Shown: positions 8,455-17,854 of the stretch, one piece after another
How positions within the stretch are numbered: position 1 is the stretch's first letter
Layout of the letters: every line of letters starts with the position of its first letter
From: CAYQQQ01 sp964420125
GTDB taxonomy: Bacteria; Actinomycetota; Acidimicrobiia; Acidimicrobiales; Microtrichaceae
Direction: 5' to 3'
Length of the DNA stretch: 64,000 nt
Assembly: GCA_964420125.1 (NCBI GenBank)
Contig: CAYQQQ010000009.1
Coordinates: 62,001 to 126,000, forward strand
The notes under the pieces: model-generated
Told to the model about the DNA's origin: nothing
What the model saw: only the letters and a program-made list of their open reading frames with translations
Database searches by the model: none
Position numbers and translations under genes: made by a program

Positions 8455-11400
8455 GTGAACGCGCTAGGACGGGCGAGGCTCCAGCTGTTGCGCACGTCGG
8501 CGCCGCCGGTGCTGATCCTCCTCTTCCAGATGGTGGTCTTCCCCCTGCCCGCCGGCGCCATGCTCTCCGGGGCGATCCTCGGCCTGGTCGGAGCGCTCGG
8601 CGCGGTGGGTTTGGCGCTCGTCTGGCGGGCGAACCGAGTGGTCAACTTCGCCCAGGGCGACCTGGGCGCCTTCCCGGCGACCCTCACCGTGCTGCTCATC
8701 ACCCTCTCGGGGTTGCCGTGGCTCCTCGGCGTGGTGCTGGGCCTGGGTGCCGCGGTCGTCGTGGGGGTGCTGGCCGACCTCCTGGTCGTGCGGCGCTTCG
8801 CCCGCTCCCCGCGACTGCTGCTCACCGTCGCCACGTTGGGCATCGCCCAGGTGCTGGCCTTCGGCTCGCTCCTCCTGCCCGAGCTCTGGGGTGAGGGGCC
8901 GGGGATCCGGCGCATCCCTCCACCCTTCGAGCTCAACCTGCAGATCGGGGGCGTGGGGTTCAACGCCAACGACCTCGTCGCCGTGCTGGTGGCCCCCGTG
9001 CTGCTGGGTGGGGTGGCGCTCATGCTCCGCCGAACCGACACCGGGGTGGCCGTGCGCGCCGCAGCCGAGCGGATCGACCGGGCCGCCACCCTGGGCGTGC
9101 CCGTGCAGCGCATCGAGACCCGGGTGTGGGTGCTGGCCACGCTGCTGTCGTTCGCCTCGGTCACGCTGACCGCGGGGATCTCCGGGCTGTCCTTCGGACT
9201 GGGACTCGGACTGGCCGTGCTCCTGCGGGCCCTGACCGCGGTGGTCGTCGGGCAGATGACCCACCTGGTGGCCATCGCCGCCACCGCAGTGGCCCTCGGC
9301 GTGCTGGAGTCGGGGGTGCGTTGGAACACCGGCGACCTGGCGTTGATGGGACCGATCCTGGCGGGGCTCGTGTTGCTGAGCCTGCTGCTCTACCGTGCCG
9401 GCACCACGCGAGCGGAACGCGAGGAGCAGTCGTCCTGGCAGGCCGGAGCGGAAGCCCACGAGCTCCCCGTCGAGGTCCGCACCTCCCCCCGCGTCCGGCT
9501 CCTTCGCTACGGCACCTCGCTGCTGGTGGCGGCCGCGGTCGTCGTCGGGCCGGCCTTCATGGGCACGAACGGCCAGCTCAAGGCCGGGGTGGTGGCGGCC
9601 TTCGCCCTGGTCGGCGTGTCGATCGTGGTGCTGACCGGGTGGGCCGGCCAGGTCTCGCTGGGACAGATGGCCTTCGTGGGCGCGGGAGGTGCGGTCGGTG
9701 CCGTGGGGATGGCCGAGCACGGCTGGGATCCCTTCGTGGCGCTGCTGGTGGGGGGTGCCACCGGGGCGCTGGTGGCCGTGCTGGTCGGCCTGCCGGCGTT
9801 GCGCGTGCGGGGCCTGTACCTGGCCGTGGTCACGCTGGCCATCGGCATCGCCGCCTCGGAGTGGGTGTTCTCCAACCGCGCCAGGCGCTGGATCCCGGAG
9901 ACGTCCTTCCCCCGGCCGTCGCTGTTCCACCGCATCCCCCTCGACACGCCGCTGCGCCTCTACTGGTTCGCACTCGGCGTGGTGGTGCTGGCGGTGGCGG
10001 GCTTGGCCGGCCTCCGACGCAGCCGCACCGGACGGGTCCTGGTCGCGATGCGCGACAACGAGCCGGGCGTCGTGGCCTTCGGGGTGAACCCGACCGTCGC
10101 CAAGCTGAGCGCGTTCGCCACCTCCGGGTTCGTGGCCGCGGCTGCAGGTGTGGTGATCGTGGTGCAGCAAGGGGCGTTCCGTCCCGACGCCTACGCCCCG
10201 GGGGAGTCGGTCTCGGCCCTGGTGGCCACGGTGGTGGGCGGCCTCGGCTCTCTCGGCGGCGGGGTGCTGGGCGCGGTCGTGCAGCGCGGCGCCCAGTGGA
10301 TGCTGCCGGCACCCTGGTCGCTGCTGGCCACCGGGCTCGGCGCGCTGATCGTGCTCCTGGTGGCACCAGGCGGGGTGGCCGGCTGGGTGCTGCGGGTGCG
10401 CGACCGGGTCGCGTTCGCTCTGGTCGGGCGTCCCGACGCACTCGGGGTTCGCGAACCGGACACGGGCGCGCCGGCGGCGCCCGCCCGTACGGGTGCTGTC
10501 GCGGACGCAGGCGTGGCCGGGCCGCCGCTGCTGGAGGTCGAGGGCCTGAGAGCCGGCTACGGCGACCTGGTGGTGGTGCACGACGTGGACCTCGAGGTGC
10601 ACCCCGGTGAGGTGGTGGCGCTGCTCGGCGGCAACGGGGCGGGCAAGACCACCACGCTGCGCGCCATCTCCGGAGTGCTGACCCCCGTCGGCGGTCGGGT
10701 GCGGTTCGACGGGCAGGACCTCACCGGCGCCTCGCCCGACCGGGCGGCGGCGGCCGGCCTGAGCCAGGTGCCCGGCGGGGAGGGCGTGTTCCCCGGGCTC
10801 ACCGTGCGGGAGAACCTCCGGGTCGGCGGTTGGCTGCTGCGGGGCGACGACGCCCGGTTGGCCGAGCGCGAGGCTGCGGCACTCGATGCCTTCCCCGCGC
10901 TGTCCGGTCGCCTGGAGGAGCCGGCGGCGAACCTCTCCGGGGGCCAGCAGCAGATGCTGGCCCTGGCCATGGCACTCATGTCGGAGCCGAAGCTGCTCGT
11001 GATCGACGAGCTGAGCCTCGGGCTGGCGCCGCTGGTGGTGGGTCAGCTGGCGGCGATGGTCCGGGCGGTCGCCGAGGCCGGCACCGCCGTGCTGCTGGTG
11101 GAGCAGTCGCTCAACGTTGCGCTCACCATGGCGCACCGGGCGGTGTTCCTGGAGCACGGCGTCGTCCGGTTCAGCGGACCTGCGGCCGAGATGGCCAACC
11201 GACACGACCTGCTGCGCGAGGTCTTCCTGGCCGGCGGGGGCGACGGAGCGTCCCCAACGAACCGCGAGGCTCGGGTCGCTCCCACATCCGCATCGATGGC
11301 GGTCCCGGCGACGCCCCACGTGGCGGCCCCGACCGCCACCACGTCCGGTTCCGGGGCGCCCCCCGTGGATGCCGACCCGCGGCCCGACGCGCTGGAGGCG

Positions 11401-12213
11401 GTCGACCTGGTCCGTCGGTTCGGTGGCATCGAGGCGGTGTCGCACGTGAGCTTCCGGGTGGGTCCGGGAGAGATCGTCGGTCTCATCGGCCAGAACGGCG
11501 CCGGCAAGACCACGGTGGTCGATCTGGTGAGCGGCTACCAGCGGGCCGACCACGGCGTCGTCCGGCTCGCCGGCAACGACGTCACGGCCGTGCCCGCCCG
11601 CAGCCGCTTCTCCCGTGGGCTGGGGCGCACCTTCCAGGGCGGTCGCCTGTTCCCCGGCCTCACCGTGAACGAGGCCATCGCCGTGGGGCTGGAGCAGTCC
11701 CTGCTGTCGCGCAACCTGCTGGATGCCGCCTTCCGGCTGCCGGCCTGGGCCGACACCGAGGCTGCGGTCGCCGCACGGGTCGACGAGCTGGCGGAGGCCT
11801 TCGCCCTCGGGGCACACCGCGACCACTTCGTGGCGGACCTCTCCACCGGCACCCGCAGGGTGGTGGAGCTCGCCACCGCGGTGGCCCACCAGCCCACGCT
11901 GCTGCTGCTCGACGAGCCGGCCGCAGGGCTGGCGCAGCCCGAGGTGGAGGCACTCGTGGGCCTCCTCCGCCGCATCCGGGCGGAGCTCGGCTGCTCGATC
12001 CTGCTCATCGAGCACGACATGCCGTTGGTGGCTGCCGTGTCCGACCGTCTGGTGGCGCTCGAGAGCGGCTCGGTCATCGCCGAGGGGACGCCCACCGCAG
12101 TGCTCGAGGACCCGCTCGTGGTCGCCAGCTACCTCGGCTCGGACGGTGCGGCGGTGGCGCGCAGCGGCGCCGCCGGTGTCCCGATGAGCGCGGCGCCAGG
12201 AGCCGGCACATGA
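8455..12213 (+). CDS. fused branched-chain amino acid type ABC transporter (LivH-LivM-LivF-LivG in one chain)
   Basis: One uninterrupted frame of about 1250 residues holds all four cytoplasmic-membrane parts of a LivHMGF-type importer. Residues about 15-300 are a LivH-like permease (VWRANRVVNFAQGDLGAF). Residues about 340-650 are a LivM-like permease (LTGWAGQVSLGQMAF). An ATPase resembling LivF follows, with Walker A GGNGAGKTTT near residue 725, signature LSGGQQQ and Walker B LLVIDELSLGLAP. A second ATPase resembling LivG has Walker A GQNGAGKTT near residue 1012, signature LSTGTRR and LLLLDEPAAGLA. An Ala/Pro/Thr-rich linker separates the ATPases. The GTG at 8455 is preferred because membrane-like sequence begins just after it; the frame is open to 8317. 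The likely binding protein is the next gene. Substrate could be amino acids, amides or urea. Confidence 0.9.
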   Translation: MNALGRARLQLLRTSAPPVLILLFQMVVFPLPAGAMLSGAILGLVGALGAVGLALVWRANRVVNFAQGDLGAFPATLTVLLITLSGLPWLLGVVLGLGAAVVVGVLADLLVVRRFARSPRLLLTVATLGIAQVLAFGSLLLPELWGEGPGIRRIPPPFELNLQIGGVGFNANDLVAVLVAPVLLGGVALMLRRTDTGVAVRAAAERIDRAATLGVPVQRIETRVWVLATLLSFASVTLTAGISGLSFGLGLGLAVLLRALTAVVVGQMTHLVAIAATAVALGVLESGVRWNTGDLALMGPILAGLVLLSLLLYRAGTTRAEREEQSSWQAGAEAHELPVEVRTSPRVRLLRYGTSLLVAAAVVVGPAFMGTNGQLKAGVVAAFALVGVSIVVLTGWAGQVSLGQMAFVGAGGAVGAVGMAEHGWDPFVALLVGGATGALVAVLVGLPALRVRGLYLAVVTLAIGIAASEWVFSNRARRWIPETSFPRPSLFHRIPLDTPLRLYWFALGVVVLAVAGLAGLRRSRTGRVLVAMRDNEPGVVAFGVNPTVAKLSAFATSGFVAAAAGVVIVVQQGAFRPDAYAPGESVSALVATVVGGLGSLGGGVLGAVVQRGAQWMLPAPWSLLATGLGALIVLLVAPGGVAGWVLRVRDRVAFALVGRPDALGVREPDTGAPAAPARTGAVADAGVAGPPLLEVEGLRAGYGDLVVVHDVDLEVHPGEVVALLGGNGAGKTTTLRAISGVLTPVGGRVRFDGQDLTGASPDRAAAAGLSQVPGGEGVFPGLTVRENLRVGGWLLRGDDARLAEREAAALDAFPALSGRLEEPAANLSGGQQQMLALAMALMSEPKLLVIDELSLGLAPLVVGQLAAMVRAVAEAGTAVLLVEQSLNVALTMAHRAVFLEHGVVRFSGPAAEMANRHDLLREVFLAGGGDGASPTNREARVAPTSASMAVPATPHVAAPTATTSGSGAPPVDADPRPDALEAVDLVRRFGGIEAVSHVSFRVGPGEIVGLIGQNGAGKTTVVDLVSGYQRADHGVVRLAGNDVTAVPARSRFSRGLGRTFQGGRLFPGLTVNEAIAVGLEQSLLSRNLLDAAFRLPAWADTEAAVAARVDELAEAFALGAHRDHFVADLSTGTRRVVELATAVAHQPTLLLLDEPAAGLAQPEVEALVGLLRRIRAELGCSILLIEHDMPLVAAVSDRLVALESGSVIAEGTPTAVLEDPLVVASYLGSDGAAVARSGAAGVPMSAAPGAGT

Positions 12214-12241
12214 GCCCGAACGCGTACCAGGAGGTGCGGCG

Positions 12242-13960
12242 ATGAAGCCGATGGCATCGAGCGAACCACCGTCCGCGCTTCGGCGCTTCGGTCCGCTGGG
12301 GGCCGTGCTGGCGGCGTTGGTGGCGGTGGCCGTCCTGGTGCTGGGCACGGCTCCGGAGTCGGAGGAGGCGGCGTCGGACACGACGACGGGACCTCCCACC
12401 ACCGAAGCCAGCGAGCTGCCCGAGGACGTGGTGCCGTTCTTCCTCGCCGAGGAGCTCGGCACCGTCGACGAGATCGACTGGGGGGCTCGGTGCGACACCG
12501 AGACCGGATACCTGGCCCTGCCGCTCAGCCCGCCGCCGGACTGCTTCGCCCCGTTCGATGGCGACAACGGCGGCGCCACCGCCACCGGGGTGACGGCGGA
12601 GTCCGTGAAGGTGGTGGTGTACCTGCCCCAGCCCAACGACCCGGTGCTGAGCTTCATCTACGACCAGATCGGCCTGACCGACACGAACGAGGAGGTCTTC
12701 GCCACCTACGAGGGCTACGCCCGCATGTACGAGCAGTACTACGAGACCTACGGGCGTTCGATCGACCTGGTGCCCTACACCGCCACCGGATCGGCGACCG
12801 ACCCCGTGGCGGCCACCGCCGACGCGGAGACGATCGCCCGCGACCTGCAGCCCTTCATGGTGCTGGGGGGCCCGTCGTTCGGCACGGCGTTCGCCGACAC
12901 GCTGGCGGCCAACGAGGTGATGTGCGTGGCCTGCAACCAGGCGGCCGAAGCCCAGTTCTACATCGACCGCGCGCCCTACGTGTGGGCCATCGGCCCCAAC
13001 ACCGATCAGAACTCGATCCTGGCCTCGGAGTACGTCGGCAAGCGCCTCGCCGGCCGGAAGGCCTCCCACGGCGGCGAGGCCGTCGCCGACCAGGAGCGCA
13101 GGTTCGGCTACATCTACCTCAGCTCCAACCCGGAGGCCGAGGAGCAGAGGGCCCGCTTCGAGGCGCAGCTCGCCGAGTACGGGGTCGAGCTCGCCGACGT
13201 CGCCTCCTACACCGACCCGGTCTCGCTCACCGGCCAGGCTCGCGAGATCCTGGCCCGCATGAAGGACCGGGGCGTCACCACCGTCCTCTTCACCGGCGAT
13301 CCCCTGGCTCCTCAGTCGCTCACCGACACCGCCACCCAGCAGGACTACGAACCGGAGTGGGTGCTCGCCGGGACCGCCTTGGCGGACTCGACGCTGTTCG
13401 GCCGCACCTACGACCAGTCGCAGTGGCAGCACGCCTTCGGCCCCTCCAGCCTGTTCGCGCGGGTGAGCCCGAAGGTGGCGGGCTCCGCGTACGTGTACGA
13501 GTGGTACTGGGGCGAGCCGCCTCCCGCCCGCCAGTCGGCGCTCGTGTCACCCTCGTTGCAGTTCCTGATGGGCGTGATGCAGGGGGCGGGACCGGAGCTC
13601 ACCCCCGAGACCTTCCAGGCCCGGATCTTCTCCACCACGGTGATCGCCAGCAACGTGCTGGCCCCGCAGCTGTCCTGGGGCAACCGGCAGTTCTGGCCGT
13701 TCACCGACTACGCCGGCATCGACGACCAGGTGGAGATCTGGTGGGACGGCGAGGCCGAGGGGCCCGACGAGGTCGGCACCGAGGGCACCGGCATGTGGGC
13801 CTACGCCCAGGGCGGCAAGCGCTTCCTTCCGGGTCAGTGGCCCGAGGAGCCCCCGGCGGTGTTCGGCGACGACCCGGATCCGGTCACCCTCTACACCGAG
13901 CTCCCTCCGGGCATCACCTTGCCCGACTACGAGCCGCTGCCCCGGCCCTCCGGCGGCTGA
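12242..13960 (+). CDS. ABC transporter substrate-binding protein (LivK-like)
   Basis: The 572-residue protein starts 28 bases after the fused transporter gene, with a good ribosome site (AGGAGG) eight bases before the ATG. It has one N-terminal hydrophobic helix (about residues 16-38) with no lipobox cysteine, so it is either membrane-anchored or cleaved. A Thr/Glu/Ser-rich linker is followed by a type I periplasmic binding fold (TGVTAESVKVVVYLP; later VLGGPSFGTAFADTLAANEV, RFGYIYLSS, GVTTVLFTGDPLAP). It is larger than E. coli LivK (about 370 residues), with insertions. Its position makes it the ligand-capturing partner of the fused importer. Confidence 0.85.
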   Translation: MKPMASSEPPSALRRFGPLGAVLAALVAVAVLVLGTAPESEEAASDTTTGPPTTEASELPEDVVPFFLAEELGTVDEIDWGARCDTETGYLALPLSPPPDCFAPFDGDNGGATATGVTAESVKVVVYLPQPNDPVLSFIYDQIGLTDTNEEVFATYEGYARMYEQYYETYGRSIDLVPYTATGSATDPVAATADAETIARDLQPFMVLGGPSFGTAFADTLAANEVMCVACNQAAEAQFYIDRAPYVWAIGPNTDQNSILASEYVGKRLAGRKASHGGEAVADQERRFGYIYLSSNPEAEEQRARFEAQLAEYGVELADVASYTDPVSLTGQAREILARMKDRGVTTVLFTGDPLAPQSLTDTATQQDYEPEWVLAGTALADSTLFGRTYDQSQWQHAFGPSSLFARVSPKVAGSAYVYEWYWGEPPPARQSALVSPSLQFLMGVMQGAGPELTPETFQARIFSTTVIASNVLAPQLSWGNRQFWPFTDYAGIDDQVEIWWDGEAEGPDEVGTEGTGMWAYAQGGKRFLPGQWPEEPPAVFGDDPDPVTLYTELPPGITLPDYEPLPRPSGG

Positions 13961-13971
13961 CCGGGCGGCAG

Positions 13972-14865
13972 TCAGTCCTCGTCGGGGCGCTGGTTGAGGA
14001 ACTCCTGGAGCTCGGCGGCCAGCTCGTCACCGGAGGGGAGGTCGCCGAGGCCCAGCACCGGCGCGTCGGCGTCGGGTCCGCCGATGCCGGCATCCACCAC
14101 CTGCTCCAGCTGCTGCACCATCGCCTGGTGCTCGGGGTTCTCGGCCACCAGCCGATCGAGGCGGTCGCGGGTGGCTGCGGCATCCGCGGCCAGCTGTCCG
14201 GTGTCGGGGGTGAGGCCGGCGACGTCGGACAGCCCCTCCAGCAGGGCGAGGCTGGCTCCCGGGTAGGCCATCGAGCTCACGTAGTGGGGCACCTGCGCCC
14301 ACAGGCCGAGGGTGGGGATGCCGATGCGGTTGGCTTCCACGTCCAGGCTGGCCTGGATCCCGGCGGGCACGTCCAACGAGCCCCGCACGTAGCCCCGCAG
14401 CTGGTCCGAGAGGGTGACCGAGGACGTGGTCACCGCCAGGTTGGTCGCCCGGGTGTGGGGGACGGGCGCGGGGTAGGCGCCGAAGTAGACGATCATCCGG
14501 CACTCGACGTCCTCGGCCAGCTCGAGCACCGCCTCGGTGAAGGCCGCCCACTCGAAGTCGGGCTCGGCGCCGGAGAGCAGCAGCAGGTCGTTGCCGACGG
14601 CGTCGGTGCCGGCCATGAGCTCGGTCGAGGGCCAGCTGAGCCCGGTGATGAGGCCGTTGACGAGCTGCATGATCGGTCGGCGCGCACGGTGGTCGATGAT
14701 GCGGTCGGCGTCGAAGGTGGCCACGGGCCGCGGGTCCGTGGTGGCCAGCAGGGTGGCCATGGCGCTGGCGGCGGCGCCGCCGGCGTCGATCCAGCCCTCC
14801 AGGGCGAGCAGCATGACCGGTGCCACCAGCTCGGGGCTGTCGTGCAGCTCGACCAGGTCGTTCAT
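13972..14865 (-). CDS. PAC2 family protein
   Basis: The 297-residue product matches the actinobacterial PAC2 (proteasome assembly chaperone 2-like) family: an early ALEGWIDAGGAA motif, FDADRIIDHRARRP, then a GAYPAPVPHTR loop and GLWAQVPHYVSSMAYPGAS. The domain is related to eukaryotic proteasome assembly chaperones, but its bacterial role is not established. The C-terminal 60 residues are acidic and probably helical. Its ATG overlaps the stop of the upstream phosphotransferase gene by four bases (ATGA), so the two are translationally coupled. Only 11 bases separate its end from the convergent binding-protein gene. Confidence 0.85.
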   Translation of the reverse strand: MNDLVELHDSPELVAPVMLLALEGWIDAGGAAASAMATLLATTDPRPVATFDADRIIDHRARRPIMQLVNGLITGLSWPSTELMAGTDAVGNDLLLLSGAEPDFEWAAFTEAVLELAEDVECRMIVYFGAYPAPVPHTRATNLAVTTSSVTLSDQLRGYVRGSLDVPAGIQASLDVEANRIGIPTLGLWAQVPHYVSSMAYPGASLALLEGLSDVAGLTPDTGQLAADAAATRDRLDRLVAENPEHQAMVQQLEQVVDAGIGGPDADAPVLGLGDLPSGDELAAELQEFLNQRPDED

Positions 14866-15926
14866 CGCATCTCCTCGACGGCGGCCTCGGTGCTCGTGGC
14901 CAGCATGTCGAGCATGAGCCGGAACCCCTCCACCTGTTGGGGCGGGACGTCGCCCATGGCGCCGCCCGCGTAGCGGGCGTACACGCCGGCGATGATGCAG
15001 GTGAGCTTCCAGTAGCCGAAGGCGATGTAGAACGGCAGCTCGGACAGGTCGGCGCCGGACGCCGCGGCGTAGCGGTCCATCAGCTCTGCCTTGGTGGGGA
15101 AGCCCTCCAGGGCGGTGGGGGCGGCCTGGGGGAGCACGGCGGCGGTGCCGGGGTCGGTCCAGTAGACGTGCAGCATGCCCACGTCGGCCAGCGGGTCGCC
15201 GAGGGTGCAGATCTCCCAGTCGAGCACCGCCACGATGGCGCCGGCGTCGTCGATCATGCAGTTGTCGAGGCGGTAGTCGCCGTGCACGACCGCCGCTGCC
15301 TGCTGCGCAGGGATGCGCTCGGAGAGCACGGTGTGGGTGCGCTCCACGGCGTCGAGTCCGAGGCCGCCGGGCACCTGCTCGTCGCTCTGGCGGTACTGGC
15401 CGAACCACCGCTTGAGCTGGCGGGCGATGTAGTCCTCCTTGCGGCCCAGCTCGCCCAGGCCCACCGCGTCGACGTCGACGGCGTGGATGGCGGCCATCAC
15501 GTCGATCAGCGACTCGCCGGCACGCCGTCGCTGGTCGACCGAGAGGGCCTCGGCCTCCGCTCTGGACCGCACCACCGTGCCCTCCACGAAGTCCATCACG
15601 TAGAAGGGGCTGCCGTTGACGGCGTCGTCGGTGCAGAGGCCCTGGGTGGAGGGCACCGGCACGTCGGTGGCCGCCAGCGCCGAGATGATGCGGTGCTCGC
15701 GGCCCATGTCGTGGGCGGAGGCGAGGACCTGGCCCAGAGGGGGTCGGCGCAGCACCCATCGCCCACCGGCGGCGTCGGCCACCTCGAAGGTGAGGTTGGA
15801 GTGGCCGCCGGCGATGAGGCGGAACCCCAGCGGCGGCTCCACCCCGGCGACGTGCTCGGTGAACCAGCCGGTCACGCCGGCCACGTCGATGCCCTCGGGC
15901 CCCTCGGTGCTGGTCTCGGTCGACAT
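14862..15926 (-). CDS. phosphotransferase family protein (APH / ACAD10-like)
   Basis: The 354-residue protein has the aminoglycoside-phosphotransferase fold. It shows a glycine loop region (LIAGGHSNLTFEV), a lysine/arginine strand (WVLRRPP), the catalytic loop VVHGDYRLDN and the metal-binding AVLDWEICTLGDP. This arrangement is typical of the acyl-CoA dehydrogenase-linked (ACAD10/FadE36-like) branch, which acts on hydroxyacyl or similar substrates, rather than of antibiotic resistance enzymes. The function is inferred from family only. It is first in a two-gene operon with the PAC2 gene. Confidence 0.85.
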   Translation of the reverse strand: MSTETSTEGPEGIDVAGVTGWFTEHVAGVEPPLGFRLIAGGHSNLTFEVADAAGGRWVLRRPPLGQVLASAHDMGREHRIISALAATDVPVPSTQGLCTDDAVNGSPFYVMDFVEGTVVRSRAEAEALSVDQRRRAGESLIDVMAAIHAVDVDAVGLGELGRKEDYIARQLKRWFGQYRQSDEQVPGGLGLDAVERTHTVLSERIPAQQAAAVVHGDYRLDNCMIDDAGAIVAVLDWEICTLGDPLADVGMLHVYWTDPGTAAVLPQAAPTALEGFPTKAELMDRYAAASGADLSELPFYIAFGYWKLTCIIAGVYARYAGGAMGDVPPQQVEGFRLMLDMLATSTEAAVEEMR

Positions 15927-16068
15927 GTGCCTCGCTCGCTGGCTCGCTCGGTGTGCGCCCGCCCCGGCAGCCCGCCGGCGGCAAGGAGTTCCACGCTACT
16001 GCCACCGACCCGGGAGGGCCTACAGTTGGTCGCTGCCCGATCCCCACAGCCAGCCGAGGTGGAGCCCC

Positions 16069-16782
16069 ATGGCCGACGTGACCGATGCGACCTTCGAGAC
16101 CGAGGTGGTCGAGCGGTCGCGGACCGTGCCGGTGGTGGTCGACCTGTGGGCCGAGTGGTGCTCGCCCTGCAAGACCCTGGGCCCGATCCTGGAGACGGTG
16201 ATCGCCGAGACCGACGGCGCGGTCGAGCTGGCCAAGGTCGACGTGGACGCCAACCCGGCGGTCTCCCAGGCGTTCCAGGTGCAGTCCATCCCGGCGGTGT
16301 ACGCCCTGGTCGACGCCAAGGTGGTCGACGGCTTCATGGGCGCCCAGCCCGAGGCGCAGGTGCGGGAGTTCGTGCAGCGCCTGGTCGACGGCTCCGGAGG
16401 GGCCGAGCCCAGCGAGGTCGACCTGCTGGTGGCCGCCGGTGACGAGGCGAGCCTTCGCCAAGCCCTCGAGCTCGAGCCGGGCAACGAGGCTGCCGTGCTG
16501 GCCCTGGCCGAGCTGCTGGCCGGGCAGGGGTCCGGCGAGGAGGCCCTCGAGCTGCTGGAGCGGATCCCCGAGACCGCCGACGTGCGCCGGGTGGCGGCGC
16601 TGGCTCGCATGGGCGGAGAGATCGGGAGCCAGGCGGACATCGAGGCCGAGCTGGCGGGGTTGCTGGAGCAGGTGAAGGCCGACGACGACGCCCGCGAGCG
16701 CTTCGTCGACCTGCTCGAGCTGGTGGCCGACGAGGCCGACCGCACGGCGTGGCGCCGCAAGCTGTCCGCCCGCCTGTTCTGA
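16069..16782 (+). CDS. thioredoxin-domain co-chaperone (CnoX/YbbN-like)
   Basis: The 237-residue protein begins with a thioredoxin fold whose active site is WCSPCK at about residues 31-36, followed by the cis-proline region (QSIPAVYAL). The C-terminal half is helical and resembles the TPR region of YbbN/CnoX proteins, which protect folding clients under oxidative stress. Both active-site cysteines are present, so a redox role is possible. The ATG at 16069 is chosen because the thioredoxin domain begins directly there; the open frame extends farther upstream only as antisense of the phosphotransferase gene. Confidence 0.85.
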   Translation: MADVTDATFETEVVERSRTVPVVVDLWAEWCSPCKTLGPILETVIAETDGAVELAKVDVDANPAVSQAFQVQSIPAVYALVDAKVVDGFMGAQPEAQVREFVQRLVDGSGGAEPSEVDLLVAAGDEASLRQALELEPGNEAAVLALAELLAGQGSGEEALELLERIPETADVRRVAALARMGGEIGSQADIEAELAGLLEQVKADDDARERFVDLLELVADEADRTAWRRKLSARLF

Positions 16783-16876
16783 CGCGGGCGTCCGGACCCG
16801 GGCCTCGGCCGCCCCGACCCGACGCGGATCCGGTCGTCCCTCCTGCTGGGGTCGAACTGTTGCCGTCGGGGTGCTG

Positions 16877-16939
16877 GAGCTCGATCTGCAATCGGTGGGG
16901 CCCCGAAGCGGGGGGCGGTTGACCGGAGCTCGATCTGCG
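16877..16939. repeat. 14-bp direct repeat in the gap before comEA
   Basis: GGAGCTCGATCTGC occurs at 16877-16890 and again at 16926-16939, separated by 35 bases. The 223-base gap holds no gene. Spacing of 49 bases between the copies would suit a regulator binding site for the competence operon, but nothing else supports that. Confidence 0.4.
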
Positions 16940-17005
16940 GTCGACCGAGGACCGGGTTGTCCGACCCGGTGACGTGGCTCCCCGCGACGGTGCTGCAGGC
17001 CTACT

Positions 17006-17854
17006 GTGGCCATCGGCCTCCCCCTCGCAGCCGACGGCGTGGAGGAAGGTGACCCGGTGCCGGAGCTCCCCCGTCCGAGCGCCCTCCCCGGGGCGGAGGC
17101 GCTGGAGGTGCTGCGATCACGCGCCGGTCGGTCGAAGCACCGGCCCGACGAGCGCCCTGGAGCGCGTCCGCGTCCCGAGCTCCGCGGAGCAGCTGTCCTG
17201 CTGCTCGCGGTCGCGCTCGTGGCGGGTGTCGTGGCCTGGCGGTGGGTGGGCCGGCCGGCACCGCTGGAGGAGAGGATGCCGATGGCTGAGGGCGCCGGCG
17301 CCTCGTCGACCGCTCCGAGCGCCCCCGCATCGGCCTCCGCCACCACCGCCGCAGCCGATCCCACCTCGACACGAGCTCGACCGGAGGAGGTCGTGGTGCA
17401 CGTCGTGGGCGCCGTGCTCGCCCCGGGGGTCGTCCACGTCGCCGCCGGCGCCCGGGTCGTGGACGCAGTCGCCGCCGCCGGGGGCCTCGCACCAGGGGCC
17501 GATGCCCAGCGGGTCAACCTGGCCGCCCCGGTGGCAGACGGGTCTCGCATCGTGGTGCCGGCGGTCGGGGTCGAGGTCCCCGCCGAGGTCCCCACCAGCG
17601 CGGTCGCCGCGGCGGGCGGCCCCGGTGGGACCACTGGCGGTGGCGCCACCGCCGCTGCGGGGCCGGTCGAGCTGAACACCGCCACCGCCGAGCAGCTCGA
17701 CGGCCTCCCGGGTGTCGGACCGGCGACCGCCGAGGCGATCCTGGCCTACCGGGAGGCCAACGGGCCGTTCACCTCTGTGGAGCAGCTGCTCGACGTGCGA
17801 GGGATCGGCGAGGCCAAGCTCGAGTCCCTTCGTGACCTGGTGGTGGTCCGATGA
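17006..17854 (+). CDS. comEA: ComEA-like competence DNA-binding protein
   Basis: The 282-residue protein has a cytoplasmic N-terminus, one membrane segment (about residues 62-80), a Ser/Thr/Ala linker, a SLBB domain (VVVHVVGAVLAPGVVHV) and a C-terminal helix-hairpin-helix pair (LNTATAEQLDGLPGVGPATA and VRGIGEAKLESLRDL). In competent bacteria ComEA binds incoming double-stranded DNA outside the membrane and passes it to ComEC. It starts with GTG at 17006; another in-frame GTG at 17057 is possible. Its end overlaps comEC by four bases. Confidence 0.9.
   Translation: MAIGLPLAADGVEEGDPVPELPRPSALPGAEALEVLRSRAGRSKHRPDERPGARPRPELRGAAVLLLAVALVAGVVAWRWVGRPAPLEERMPMAEGAGASSTAPSAPASASATTAAADPTSTRARPEEVVVHVVGAVLAPGVVHVAAGARVVDAVAAAGGLAPGADAQRVNLAAPVADGSRIVVPAVGVEVPAEVPTSAVAAAGGPGGTTGGGATAAAGPVELNTATAEQLDGLPGVGPATAEAILAYREANGPFTSVEQLLDVRGIGEAKLESLRDLVVVR

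Noticed and set aside
8464..12657. A 1397-codon open frame on the minus strand
   Set aside because: It is antisense to the fused liv transporter and binding protein genes, with His/Gln/Gly-rich nonsense composition. Such long shadows are normal at this GC content. The same applies to the minus frames over leuS (3634-6480), lepA and dnaJ.
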